Positions 34,039 through 42,740 are shown, counted from the stretch's first letter. The stretch is DNA of 64,000 nt from Mesorhizobium escarrei (GCF_935825525.1 NZ_CAKXZT010000152.1:11197-75196), one strand, 5' to 3'. Notes: generated by a model from the letters alone, not told the origin. Translations and numbers: made by a program.

Positions 34039-35154
34039 TCAGGCGGCGAGAACGGCCTTCGGCTCGACCAACTCATAGCCGAGTGATTCGGCCACCGCGC
34101 GGTTGGTGATCTTGCCCTTGTGGACATTGAGGCCGTTGCGCAAATGATGATCGTCGACCAGCGCCTTCAGGCCCTTGTCGGCAAGCTGCAGGCCGTAACG
34201 CAGCGTCGCGTTGTTCAACGCCTGGGCCGAGGTGACCGGCACCGCGCCCGGCATGTTGGCGACGCAATAGTGAATGACGCCGTCGACCTCATAGGTCGGG
34301 TCGGCATGAGTTGTGGCGTGCGAAGTCTCGAAGCAGCCGCCCTGGTCGATGGCGACATCGACCAGCACCGAGCCTTTCTTCATTCCCGACAGCATTTCGC
34401 GCGAAACGAGTTTTGGCGCGGCGGCACCCGGGATCAGAACGGCGCCGACGACGATGTCGGCCGAAAAACATTCCTCTTCCAGCGCCTCGACCGTCGAGTA
34501 GCGGGTGTGGACACGGCCGCCGAAGATATCGTCGAGCTGGCGCAGGCGCGGGATCGAGCGGTCGATGATGGTGACGTCGGCGCCAAGGCCGGCCGCCATC
34601 CGTGCGGCATGCAGGCCGACGACGCCGCCGCCGAGCACAGTGACCTTGCCGGGCAGCACGCCGGGCACGCCGCCGAGCAGGACGCCGCGGCCGCCATTGG
34701 CCTTCTGCAGCGCGGTAGCGCCGGCCTGGATCGACAGGCGGCCCGCGACTTCAGACATCGGCGCCAGCAGCGGCAGGCCGCCGCGGTCGTCGGTGACCGT
34801 CTCGTAGGCGATGGCGGTCACGCCCGAGGCCAGCAGGCCCTTGGTCTGCTCCGGATCCGGAGCGAGATGGAGATAGGTGTAGAGGATCTGGCCGTCACGG
34901 AGTTGGACCCATTCGTTGGGCTGCGGCTCCTTGACCTTGACGATCATGTCGGACTTGGCAAACACGTCGGCGGCCGTCTTGGCGATGGTGGCGCCGGCGG
35001 CGCGATAGGCGTTGTCGTCGGCGCCGATGCCGGCGCCGGCGCCGGTCTCGACCAGCACTTCGTGGCCATGCGCGACATATTCGCGGACCGATCCCGGCGT
35101 CAGGCCGACGCGGTATTCGTGGTTCTTGATTTCCCGGGGGCAGCCGACGCGCAT
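34039..35154 (-). CDS. ald: Alanine dehydrogenase
   Basis: NAD-dependent interconversion of alanine with pyruvate and ammonia. The 371-residue protein starts MRVGCPREIKNHEYRVGLTP. It has the pyruvate-site HLAPDP region with Lys/His residues, the Rossmann motif VTVLGGGVVGLHAARMAAGLG (residues about 170-190), and IDQGGCFETSHATTHADP. It is divergent from an Lrp-type regulator gene at 35314, the usual context for a substrate-controlled ald. Confidence 0.95.
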   Translation of the reverse strand: MRVGCPREIKNHEYRVGLTPGSVREYVAHGHEVLVETGAGAGIGADDNAYRAAGATIAKTAADVFAKSDMIVKVKEPQPNEWVQLRDGQILYTYLHLAPDPEQTKGLLASGVTAIAYETVTDDRGGLPLLAPMSEVAGRLSIQAGATALQKANGGRGVLLGGVPGVLPGKVTVLGGGVVGLHAARMAAGLGADVTIIDRSIPRLRQLDDIFGGRVHTRYSTVEALEEECFSADIVVGAVLIPGAAAPKLVSREMLSGMKKGSVLVDVAIDQGGCFETSHATTHADPTYEVDGVIHYCVANMPGAVPVTSAQALNNATLRYGLQLADKGLKALVDDHHLRNGLNVHKGKITNRAVAESLGYELVEPKAVLAA

Positions 35155-35245
35155 CTTCTTCTCCTCCTGATCCAGCCTTTTGGGGCATGTTCGCCGTTGA
35201 GAGACAGTGAACCACGAATCGTCGCGTAGGTGTTTGCGAATGCGC

Positions 35246-35282
35246 TTGCGCAATGGCGTAGGGTTCGATAATCGTTGCGCAA
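35246..35282. promoter_or_regulatory. Paired TTGCGCAA palindromes in the ald/lrp intergenic region
   Basis: Two copies of the perfect 8-bp palindrome TTGCGCAA at 35246-35253 and 35275-35282, centre to centre 29 bp (close to three helical turns), between the divergent ald and Lrp-type genes. Lrp/AsnC proteins bind repeated palindromic sites, so this is a candidate operator for the regulator encoded at 35314. Confidence 0.5.
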
Positions 35283-35313
35283 AACAGCTGGATTGTCGCA
35301 GGAATCCCGAAAA

Positions 35314-35787
35314 ATGCCGCTCGACAGGATTGATATCGCCATCCTCGAAACGTTGCAGAAGGATGGGCGGATACCCAACGCGGCGCTTGCCGAGAAGGTC
35401 GGCCTGTCGCAGTCGGCCTGCTCGCGGCGGCTGGACAATCTGGAGAAATCCGGAACCATCCGCGGCTACCACGCCCGGCTTTCCAATGCTGCTCTTGGCC
35501 ACCAGATGACGGCGATCGTGCATATATCGCTGTCGGGACAATTCGAGAAGACGTTGTCGGATTTCGAGGCGGCGATAAAGCGCTGCCCGAACGTGTTGTC
35601 CTGCCACCTGATGTCGGGCGAATACGATTATATCCTGCGCATCGCGGCAAAGGACCTCGTCGACTATGAGCGCATCCACAAGGAATGGCTGTCGGCGATG
35701 CCGCATGTGACGAAGATCAACTCGTCGTTCGCCTTGCGCGAGATCGTCGACCGGACGGCGGTCGGGATGAAGCCGGAACTTGCTTAG
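35314..35787 (+). CDS. Lrp/AsnC-family transcriptional regulator
   Basis: A 157-residue regulator. The N-terminal winged helix is LDRIDIAILETLQKDGRIPNAALAEKVGLSQSACSRRLDNLEKSG (in parts), and the C-terminal RAM ligand domain includes CPNVLSCHLMSGEYDYILRI. It diverges from ald, so it most likely senses alanine or another amino acid and controls ald. ATG 35314 gives the family start; an in-frame TTG at 35275 would overlap the candidate operator. It converges on the next gene with a 4-bp overlap. Confidence 0.93.
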   Translation: MPLDRIDIAILETLQKDGRIPNAALAEKVGLSQSACSRRLDNLEKSGTIRGYHARLSNAALGHQMTAIVHISLSGQFEKTLSDFEAAIKRCPNVLSCHLMSGEYDYILRIAAKDLVDYERIHKEWLSAMPHVTKINSSFALREIVDRTAVGMKPELA

Positions 35788-36440
35788 GCTTTGAAGGCCT
35801 CCGTTACCACCCGGTCCATCGGGATATCATGCGCCTGCGGGTAGATGGTGGCGATGCGCTGCAGTTCGTAGCCGACACCGATGACCAGCGGCTTGAACGG
35901 CATCGCCGCCAGCGTGCGGTCGAAGAAGCCGCCGCCATAGCCCAGCCGATACTGTTTCGGATCGATGCCGACGACAGGCGAAATGACGATGTCGGGCAGC
36001 ACCGGATCGCCTCCAGCCGGGATCGGGATGTTCCAGACGCCCTTCTCAAGCCGGTCGCCCGATGCGTAGGCGCGAAAGATAAGCGGGCGGCCTTTTTCCA
36101 CGACAACGGGCAGTGCGGTACTCCCGCCGCGCTCATTGACGGAAGCCATCCAGGGCCGCAAATCCGGCTCGCCGCGGAACGGCCAGTAGAGGCTGACCAT
36201 GCGGCCGGCAATGTCGCCGATCACCGCGTCGAGACTTTCGCCGATGCGCTGCGACATTGCCGTCCGCACGTCAGCCGAGACAGCGAGGCGGGCCGCAATC
36301 AGCCGCTCGCGCTCGGCCTTGCGCCATCGTTTCACGTCGTTCCAATCGGATAGGGGCGCCCGGAATTCCGGGTCGAGCTCGTGCATGAAGCAAGGTGGCG
36401 AGGAATATTGCCCCGGACCGTCGTCGTGATCGCTATCCAA
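35784..36440 (-). CDS. 5-formyltetrahydrofolate cyclo-ligase
   Basis: Converts 5-formyl-THF to 5,10-methenyl-THF using ATP. The 218-residue protein has the KAERERLIAARLAV N-terminal helix, the SLYWPFRGEPDLRPWM strand and the C-terminal signature RLGYGGGFFDRTLA. The first 18 residues (with SPPCFMHELDPEF) form an extension common in rhizobial members. The start codon is TTG at 36440, preceded by AGGAGAGGAAC. Its 3' end overlaps the Lrp gene's end by 4 bp. Confidence 0.9.
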   Translation of the reverse strand: MDSDHDDGPGQYSSPPCFMHELDPEFRAPLSDWNDVKRWRKAERERLIAARLAVSADVRTAMSQRIGESLDAVIGDIAGRMVSLYWPFRGEPDLRPWMASVNERGGSTALPVVVEKGRPLIFRAYASGDRLEKGVWNIPIPAGGDPVLPDIVISPVVGIDPKQYRLGYGGGFFDRTLAAMPFKPLVIGVGYELQRIATIYPQAHDIPMDRVVTEAFKA

Positions 36441-36665
36441 GTTCCTCTCCTGTCGTCTGCTTCGATGAGATCATACTCGGGCGGCAGGATGGGGGCATGT
36501 GCAACAGCGACATCTCAGGGCGGGCAGTCGGCAAAGTCGGATATTGTTGCGGTGCACAAAAGTAGCTACATCAGCCGTGGCGAAATTGCTCTCCAGCCTG
36601 CTCTCGCGGCCAACCGCCCTCACGGCACCTGCTCTCCCGGCCAACCTGCTCCCGGAGTGAATGAG

Positions 36666-37931
36666 ATGAACGAAACCAGGCATCATGTCGTCGTCGTCGG
36701 GGCCGGCTTTGGCGGGCTCGAATTCACCCGCGCGCTTGACGGTGCGCCGGTGCGCATCACCATGATCGACAAGCGCAACCATCATCTTTTCCAGCCGCTG
36801 CTCTATCAGGTGGCGACTACGGCGTTGGCGACCTCGGAAGTCGCCTGGCCGATCCGCCATCTCCTGCGCAAGCGCAAGGATGTGACGACACTGCTCGCCA
36901 CCGTCAGCGGTGTCGACCGCGCCGGCAAACGAGTGCTGCTCGATGATGGCGACGCGGTCGCCTACGACACGCTGCTGCTTGCCACCGGCGCCCGCCACGC
37001 CTATTTCGGCCATGACGAATGGGAGAATTTCGCACCGGGGCTGAAGACGCTGGAGGACGCCACCACCATTCGACGGCGCATTCTGCTCGCCTTCGAATGG
37101 GCCGAGCGGGAGACTGATCCCGCCAAGCGCCAGGCGCTGCTGACACTGGCGATCGTGGGTGGCGGACCGACAGGCGTGGAACTGGCCGGCACCATTGTCG
37201 AACTGGCGCACGAGATGCTGCGCGGCGAGTTCCGCAACATCGATACGCGGCAGACGCGCGTGGTGCTGATCGAGGCCGGTGATCGTATCCTTCCCAATTT
37301 CGCGCCTGAACTCTCCGACTATGCCAGCAAGGCGCTCGAGCGGCTTGGCGTGACGGTCGAACTCGGTCGGCCCGTGACACGTTGCGACGCGGAGGGTGTC
37401 GTCTTCGGTGAAACGCATCTGCCGGCCAGGACTATCCTGTGGGCAGCAGGCGTCGCCGCTTCGCCGGCCGCCGAATGGCTGGGGGCGGCAGCGGACCGCG
37501 CGGGCAGGGTGCTGGTCGAGCCCGATCTGACCGTGCCGGGCAACCCGGAGATTTTCGTCGTCGGTGACGCTGCACACGTCCTGCGGCCGGATGGCCGCAT
37601 GGTGCCCGGCGTAGCACCGGCCGCCAAGCAGCAGGGCCGGCATGTCGCCGCGACGATCGAGGCCCGGCTTGCCGGCGACGCAACCCCGCAGCCTTTCCGC
37701 TACAAGCATGACGGCGATCTGGCGACGATCGGCAAGCGCGCCGCCGCGATCGACTTTGGCTGGATCAAGCTCACCGGCCGGCCGGCCTGGTGGCTTTGGG
37801 GCCTGGCGCACATCTATTTCCTGATCGGCTTCCGTAACCGGCTTGCGGTTTCGCTGAGCTGGCTATGGATCTACGTGACAGGGCAGCGCAGCGCGCGGCT
37901 GATCACCCAAGGCGACGACGACAGGAACTGA
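36666..37931 (+). CDS. ndh: Type II NADH dehydrogenase (NDH-2)
   Basis: Single-subunit, non-proton-pumping NADH:quinone oxidoreductase. The 421-residue flavoprotein has the FAD motif VVVVGAGFGGLEF (residues about 7-19), the HHLFQPLLYQVAT stretch conserved in NDH-2 and the NADH motif LAIVGGGPTGVELAG. The second FAD contact is VVGDAAHV, and the amphipathic C-terminal anchor includes WWLWGLAHIYFLIGF. The start follows CCCGGAGTGAATGAG. The upstream spacer carries two near-identical 19-bp repeats at 36597 and 36628. Confidence 0.92.
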   Translation: MNETRHHVVVVGAGFGGLEFTRALDGAPVRITMIDKRNHHLFQPLLYQVATTALATSEVAWPIRHLLRKRKDVTTLLATVSGVDRAGKRVLLDDGDAVAYDTLLLATGARHAYFGHDEWENFAPGLKTLEDATTIRRRILLAFEWAERETDPAKRQALLTLAIVGGGPTGVELAGTIVELAHEMLRGEFRNIDTRQTRVVLIEAGDRILPNFAPELSDYASKALERLGVTVELGRPVTRCDAEGVVFGETHLPARTILWAAGVAASPAAEWLGAAADRAGRVLVEPDLTVPGNPEIFVVGDAAHVLRPDGRMVPGVAPAAKQQGRHVAATIEARLAGDATPQPFRYKHDGDLATIGKRAAAIDFGWIKLTGRPAWWLWGLAHIYFLIGFRNRLAVSLSWLWIYVTGQRSARLITQGDDDRN

Positions 37932-38068
37932 CGTCTCCGCCCGCGCACATTCATCCGCACGTCATCTGTTCCTGATGGACTCGACCGGATTCAGGCGCGA
38001 AGCTCTGCTTCGGGCAGGACTTGGCACGCTGTTGAAGGCTGGCACGTCGCTGAACAGGAGCCGGCTCG

Positions 38069-38273
38069 AACCGCATCATCGACTTGATGTTCGACGGAGA
38101 ACCAATTGATCCCATGCCGAAATTGGTCGTCGCCACCAATAACTACCGCGCCGGCGGCGGCAATTCTCGCAGATCAACGCCTCGAAGATCATCGACGAGG
38201 CACCGGACACCACCGCGACGTGATTGCGCGCTACCTCATCGGCCAGGGCACGATCAACCCGTCGGCGGACGCC
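38069..38273 (+). pseudogene. Remnant of cpdB (2',3'-cyclic-nucleotide phosphodiesterase), C-terminal end
   Basis: Bases 38069-38155 encode NRIIDLMFDGEPIDP...LVVATNNYRAGGGN, which is the C-terminal nucleotidase motif of CpdB/UshA-type enzymes. The match continues in another frame with INASKIIDEAPDT, then again shifted with HRDVIARYLIGQGTINPSAD. These segments follow in the right order but in different frames, so this is a decayed fragment of only about 65 residues. It abuts the cfa stop. The rest of the 37932-38068 gap shows nothing I can identify. Confidence 0.75.
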
Positions 38274-39530
38274 CTAAGCCCTGTAAACCACCTGGCGGAC
38301 ATCGATGTAGCTGGCGCGGAAGCCGGCTTCGCAATAGTGCAGGTAAAATTCCCAGAGCTTCTTGAAGCGGTCGTCGAAACCGAGTGGGACGATCTTTTCC
38401 CATGACCCCCAAAAACGGTGGCGCCATTCGGCGAGCGTGCGGGCATAGTCGTCCGGGAAAATGCGCTCGCACAGATGAGCAAGGCCATGGTCTTTACCGA
38501 GCGTTTTCAGGATCGACGGCGTCGGCAGCATGCCGCCCGGGAAGACGTAACGCTGGATGAAATCCGGCCGGGCGCGATAGGTATCGTAGGCTTTCTCGTT
38601 GATGGTGATGATCTGCAGGCCGGCGGTGCCGCCAGGCCGCAGGCAATCCTTCATCTTGCCGAAAAACACAGGCCAGTATTTTTCGCCGACCGCCTCGAAC
38701 ATCTCGATCGAAGCGATGCGGTCGTAGGAACCGGTTTCGTCGCGGTAGTCCTGAAGCTTGACGTCGACCTTGTCGGCAAATCCAGCCTTCTGGACGCGTG
38801 CTCGGGCGAAATCATGCTGCTCGCGGCTGATCGTCAGCCCGGTGACGCGGCAGCCGATCTCGCGCGCCGCGAATTCGGCAAAGCCGCCCCAGCCGCAACC
38901 GATTTCAAGCACGTGGTCGTTCGCGCCGATGCCCGTGTCCTTGGCCAGCGCGCGATATTTGGCGGCTTGCGCGCTTTCCAGATCGTTGGCGCCAGCCGCA
39001 TAGAGCGCCGACGAATAGGTCATGCTCGGATCCAGCCATTCCTTGTAAAACGCGTTGCCGAGATCGTAATGCGCCGAAATGTTGCGCTTCGAGCCGGTGC
39101 GGGTGTTTTGGTTGAACCAGTGGCGGACACGCTGGACGGCGTTGATCAGCCAACTGGCGCCGCCGGCGATACGCTCTCCGATTTCTGAATTGACTACGAA
39201 CAGTTCCAGGAAACTGGTCACATCGGGACTGTCCCAGTCGCCGTCGATGTAGGATTCGGCGATGCCGATGGTGCCGCCGGTGAAGGCGCGGCCGGGCAAG
39301 CGCCAGTTCTTGAGCACCAGTTCGGCGTCCGGACCCGGGCCCTTGCCGCCGACGAGGACGGCGCGCCCGTCCGGCATCCTCACCTTGAGCGAGCCACGCG
39401 GCAGGTTCATCGCCGCTGACAGCACCATGCGCGCCTTGGCCGGCAGGCCTTTGACGATCTCGGCGAAATTGAATTCGTCCAATTTGACCACGTCGCCCGA
39501 CGCAACGCTGGTGTCTTCCTTGTGAGCCAT
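38274..39530 (-). CDS. cfa: Cyclopropane-fatty-acyl-phospholipid synthase family protein
   Basis: SAM-dependent methylene transfer to unsaturated phospholipid acyl chains. The 418-residue protein has an N-terminal lipid-binding part (residues 1-130) and the methyltransferase domain, with HYDLGNAFYKEWLDPSMTYS, the SAM motif VLEIGCGWGGFAEFAA and IEMFEAVGEKYWPVFF. The C-terminus includes HRFWGSWEKI and YCEAGFRASYIDVRQ. The frame is open upstream to 39755, but MAHKEDTSVASG is the sensible start. It abuts the cpdB remnant downstream. Confidence 0.93.
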   Translation of the reverse strand: MAHKEDTSVASGDVVKLDEFNFAEIVKGLPAKARMVLSAAMNLPRGSLKVRMPDGRAVLVGGKGPGPDAELVLKNWRLPGRAFTGGTIGIAESYIDGDWDSPDVTSFLELFVVNSEIGERIAGGASWLINAVQRVRHWFNQNTRTGSKRNISAHYDLGNAFYKEWLDPSMTYSSALYAAGANDLESAQAAKYRALAKDTGIGANDHVLEIGCGWGGFAEFAAREIGCRVTGLTISREQHDFARARVQKAGFADKVDVKLQDYRDETGSYDRIASIEMFEAVGEKYWPVFFGKMKDCLRPGGTAGLQIITINEKAYDTYRARPDFIQRYVFPGGMLPTPSILKTLGKDHGLAHLCERIFPDDYARTLAEWRHRFWGSWEKIVPLGFDDRFKKLWEFYLHYCEAGFRASYIDVRQVVYRA

Positions 39531-39776
39531 GTCACGCCCCCGGGACTTCTGCGGCGCCGGCACAAAATCGCCGGTTTCCACACTCTCTCGCAGTTCATTC
39601 GCCAGGGCGCGAATGCCGCTTCCCGATGAATCCCTGCAGCAATCTTTCATGCCATCAAAGGGAACTTCAAGAGCCAAGGCAAGCGAACATGGATCAATGG
39701 ATAGATTTTGGGGGAGGGCGCTGATCAACGCCGGAATCACTATGGTTGCAGCCACCCAGATGCAGTAGTTTTAGCC

Positions 39777-39911
39777 ATGCGTTATGTCATCGTCATCTGC
39801 GCCGTCACGTTCTTCCTGATCTGGGACGGACTCTACAATCAGGGCCGCTATCTCGACACCACGGTCAGGGAGATAACGCGCATCGTGCGCTACATCACCG
39901 GGATGGTGTAG
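39777..39911 (+). CDS. Small single-span membrane protein, 44 aa
   Basis: Encodes MRYVIVICAVTFFLIWDGLY followed by a basic amphipathic tail (NQGRYLDTTVREITRIVRYI). One hydrophobic helix at the N-terminus. Function unknown. It is divergent from cfa with 246 bp between them, in which I see no other gene. Confidence 0.6.
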   Translation: MRYVIVICAVTFFLIWDGLYNQGRYLDTTVREITRIVRYITGMV

Positions 39912-40017
39912 GGTTCTTTTCCACCCCCAATGCGTTGTCGCCGCGACATCGTTGCCGGTTGACGCGATCGTGTCGCCCACACAAAACACGCTTGCACATC
40001 GATCGAGGAGGCTGGGG

Positions 40018-40308
40018 TTGATCCGGCATATCGTTTTCTTCAGCGCACGGCACAAAGAGGATGTCGAGGCCGTACGCACGGGCTTGCTGACGCTGGGCAG
40101 CATCCCCCATTCCCGTCTGTTCGAGGTGACGCTCAACACCAAGGTCGACCCGCTTTCGGACGAGATCGACGTGGTCGTCTATGCCGAGTTCGAGGATGAC
40201 GCCGCTCTGGCCGCCTACAAGGCGCACCCGCTCTATGCCGAGGCGACCAGCCAGGTCAAACCGCTGCGCGAACTGCGCTATTCGGCGGACATTGTGGCTG
40301 CGACTTGA
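40018..40308 (+). CDS. Dabb-family (stress-responsive A/B barrel) protein
   Basis: A 96-residue ferredoxin-like barrel protein: IRHIVFFSARHKEDVEAVRTGL, then DVVVYAEFEDDAALAAYKAHPLYAE and the terminal strand RYSADIV. Dabb proteins are small dimeric barrels of varied or unknown function. The TTG at 40018 was chosen as start because AGGAGG lies 6 nt before it and the length is typical. An upstream in-frame ATG at 39952 has no site. Confidence 0.85.
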   Translation: MIRHIVFFSARHKEDVEAVRTGLLTLGSIPHSRLFEVTLNTKVDPLSDEIDVVVYAEFEDDAALAAYKAHPLYAEATSQVKPLRELRYSADIVAAT

Positions 40309-40363
40309 AGAGAAACTGACCGAAGCAGGAGCGACCCCGTCTGCGGGGGTTGGTTCGGTCGGA

Positions 40364-40486
40364 TCAGCGCCCGGCCGCTTTGGCCCGAGCCGCATGGGCA
40401 AGAACAGCCTTCGCGACGACCGCTGCCGCTATGAAATCCCTGCGTGTCAGGCGAGGGCTCTTGAACCAACTTCCGGAATGATGCAC
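40364..40486 (-). CDS. Possible 40-aa Tat signal-like ORF (remnant?)
   Basis: From GTG 40486 the frame encodes a short leader, then LTRRDFIAAAVVAKAVLAHA and a basic tail before a stop. The twin-arginine motif, hydrophobic core and AHA/ARA-type cleavage region together resemble a complete Tat signal peptide, yet no mature protein follows. It may be a remnant of an exported enzyme gene or a coincidence in GC-rich sequence. The ribosome-binding site is poor. Confidence 0.25.
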   Translation of the reverse strand: MHHSGSWFKSPRLTRRDFIAAAVVAKAVLAHAARAKAAGR

Positions 40487-40497
40487 ACCGCGCCGGC

Positions 40498-41421
40498 ATG
40501 ACCGAGACGATACCAGCACGCCCTCATTTGCCCGGCGCTTGTCCGCCCGGCGCTTATCCGCTTGACCATCTTGTGCTGCCGACCGCGAGCCTCGATGTGG
40601 CGCGGGCGCGGCTGGTTTCGCTTGGCTTTGTCGTGGCGCCGACCGGCATCCATCCTTTCGGCACGGAAAACTGCTGCGTCTTCCTAGATGACGGCACCTA
40701 TCTCGAGCCGCTGGCAGTGGGCAATGCGCAAGGGGCGGTGAAAGCGATCGCCGACGGCAACGTCTTCGTCGCGCGCGATCGTGCCTATCGCGACAGCTGC
40801 GGCAACGAGGGATTTTCAGCTCTTGTCTTGGGCACCCAAAATGCCGATGCCGACCACGCACGCTATGTCGGAGCCGGCCTGTCGGCTGGAGAGATGCTGA
40901 GCTTTTCGCGCGCCTTCACCGACCCGGCGGGAAACAGCGACACGGCATCGTTCAAACTGGCCTTCGCCTCCGGCACCGGGGCGACGGACGCATTCCTGTT
41001 CGCCTGCGAGCGGATCAATGCGCCGAAAGTAGACCGCACCGCGTTGCAGATCCACTCCAATGGCGCAACCGGCATCATCGAAGTGGTGGCGGTCAGCACC
41101 GAGCCATCCGAACAGCACCGATTGATTTCGATCGCGACGCGCAGTCGGGCTGCCGGACAGGGGATCGGCACGGCGTTTGGCCTGCCGAACGCAACCTTGA
41201 CCCTGCTTGACCCCGTTGCTTTCGAAACGCGCTTCGGCATACCTGCCGGCGGGCCATCGGAACTCCGCTTCGCGGCGATCGTCTGTTCAGTTCGTTTCGC
41301 CGACACGGTCGCCAAGCTGCTTGCAGCCAGTTCCGTCGAACATGACATACGCGGCGATGATATTGTCGTGCGGCCGGCATCCGGGCAGGGTGCGGCCTTC
41401 GTTTTCCAGGAGAAAGCATGA
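40498..41421 (+). CDS. VOC/glyoxalase-like domain protein
   Basis: A 307-residue protein with the vicinal-oxygen-chelate pattern LDHLVLPTASLDVARARLVSLGFVVAPTGIHPFGTENCCVFLDDGTYLEPL (in parts) in the first 80 residues. A second, degenerate module spans about residues 100-300. This is the glyoxalase-like type seen beside kdsA in several alphaproteobacteria. Function unknown. Its stop overlaps the kdsA start by 4 bp, so it is translationally coupled to kdsA. Confidence 0.82.
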   Translation: MTETIPARPHLPGACPPGAYPLDHLVLPTASLDVARARLVSLGFVVAPTGIHPFGTENCCVFLDDGTYLEPLAVGNAQGAVKAIADGNVFVARDRAYRDSCGNEGFSALVLGTQNADADHARYVGAGLSAGEMLSFSRAFTDPAGNSDTASFKLAFASGTGATDAFLFACERINAPKVDRTALQIHSNGATGIIEVVAVSTEPSEQHRLISIATRSRAAGQGIGTAFGLPNATLTLLDPVAFETRFGIPAGGPSELRFAAIVCSVRFADTVAKLLAASSVEHDIRGDDIVVRPASGQGAAFVFQEKA

Positions 41422-42248
41422 GCAAGCCCAATTCGTCCGTAACCGTCGGCAATGTCGTCTTCGGCAACACCGCGCCGCTGTCGCTGATTGCCGGCCCGTG
41501 CCAGCTTGAATCGCGCCAGCACGCCTTCGACATGGCAGGCGCGCTGAAGGAACTGACCGAGAAGCTGGGGCTGGGCCTCGTCTACAAGACCAGTTACGAC
41601 AAGGCCAACCGCACCTCGCTTGGCGGCACGCGCGGCGCCGGGCTCGATGCGGCGCTGCCCGTCTTCGACGATTTGCGCAAGGCGTTTTCGCTGCCGATCC
41701 TGACCGATATCCACACCGAGGAACAGTGCGCGCATGTGGCGCCGCATGTCGATATCCTGCAGATCCCGGCTTTCCTCAGCCGCCAGACGGATCTGCTGAT
41801 CGCGGCGGCAAGAACCGGCAAGGTCGTCAACGTGAAGAAGGGCCAGTTCCTCGCACCGTGGGACATGAAGAACGTTGTCGCCAAAATCACCGGTTCCGGC
41901 AACGCCAACGTGCTGGTCACCGAGCGCGGCGCGTCCTTCGGTTACAACACACTGGTCTCCGATATGCGCGCCCTGCCGATCATGGCCGAGATCGGCGCGC
42001 CGGTGATTTTCGACGCCACGCATTCGGTGCAGCAGCCGGGCGGGCAGGGCGGCTCGTCAGGTGGTGATCGGCGCTTCGTCGAGACGCTGGCGCGCGCAGC
42101 GGTTGCGGTCGGTATCGCCGGCGTCTTCATCGAGACGCATCAGGATCCCGACAACGCCCCCTCCGATGGTCCCAACATGGTGCCGCTGAAGGACCTTCGG
42201 GCGCTGCTCGAAAGGCTGATGGCATTCGATCGCGTCGCCAAGGGCTGA
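41418..42248 (+). CDS. kdsA: 3-deoxy-D-manno-octulosonate 8-phosphate synthase
   Basis: Condenses arabinose 5-phosphate with phosphoenolpyruvate for lipopolysaccharide core synthesis. The 276-residue TIM-barrel protein has LIAGPCQLESRQHAFDMA near residue 25, KTSYDKANRTS, PILTDIHTEEQ, VNVKKGQFLAPWDM and FDATHSVQQPGGQGG. The Cys in AGPCQLES marks the metal-dependent class; the metal-independent E. coli form has Asn there. It lies upstream of dodecin and eno, as in other Rhizobiales. Confidence 0.96.
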   Translation: MSKPNSSVTVGNVVFGNTAPLSLIAGPCQLESRQHAFDMAGALKELTEKLGLGLVYKTSYDKANRTSLGGTRGAGLDAALPVFDDLRKAFSLPILTDIHTEEQCAHVAPHVDILQIPAFLSRQTDLLIAAARTGKVVNVKKGQFLAPWDMKNVVAKITGSGNANVLVTERGASFGYNTLVSDMRALPIMAEIGAPVIFDATHSVQQPGGQGGSSGGDRRFVETLARAAVAVGIAGVFIETHQDPDNAPSDGPNMVPLKDLRALLERLMAFDRVAKG

Positions 42249-42350
42249 GCAAGCTGACGGGCCGGGCCTAAGTCCCGGCCCCTAGACTTGTGATCAACTG
42301 GTGCCGGTTGTACGCTGCCGAGGCAACAGAGTGCCTTGGAGGAGGAAGCC

Positions 42351-42554
42351 ATGTCCGTCGCCCGCGTCACCGAAATCACGTCATCGTCGGAGAAGAGCTT
42401 TCAGGATGCCATCGAACTGGGGATTGCGCGCGCCGCAAAGACCTTGAAGAACGTCGAAGGCGCCTGGATTCAGGACCAGAAGGTGGTTGTAGAGGACGGC
42501 AAGATCTCCGCGTATCGCGTCAATATGAAGGTCACCTTCATCCTCGCTGAGTGA
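42351..42554 (+). CDS. Dodecin (flavin-binding small protein)
   Basis: A 67-residue protein MSVARVTEITSSSEKSFQDA... with the dodecin core AIELGIARAAKTLKNVEGAWIQ and the terminal strand YRVNMKVTFIL. Dodecins assemble as dodecamers that store riboflavin or FMN. The ATG at 42351 follows TTGGAGGAGGAAGCC, a strong ribosome-binding site. Confidence 0.92.
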   Translation: MSVARVTEITSSSEKSFQDAIELGIARAAKTLKNVEGAWIQDQKVVVEDGKISAYRVNMKVTFILAE

Positions 42555-42558
42555 TCGG

Positions 42559-42665
42559 CTAGAGCACTTTGCAGCCAAGTGGAACCACTTGACGTTGCAG
42601 AAATGCGGCTAAAACAGAATAGGTAGAGCGGGATGCTCAGTCCAATTTGAACGCATCCCGCTCTG
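42559..42665. repeat. Two-hairpin 'tagagc' repeat, copy B
   Basis: Same architecture as copy A at 12446. First stem: caagtgg/ccacttg. Linker: gcggctaaaacagaataggtagagc (compare gcgcataaacaaagagatagagc). Second stem: agagcgggatgc/gcatcccgctct. The second hairpin may also terminate dodecin transcription. Confidence 0.78.
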
Positions 42666-42740
42666 GCGTCGAAAAGTCTGGAACCTTCACCCGCCCCCCT
42701 CATTGTCAGGCATAGCATCAACGACAACGAGGAGTACACA

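Noticed and set aside
36441..36665. 6S RNA next to the formyl-THF cycloligase gene
   Set aside because: 6S RNA often neighbours this gene, but I cannot form its long bulged hairpin here, and the usual zapA neighbour is absent. A covariance-model search would decide.
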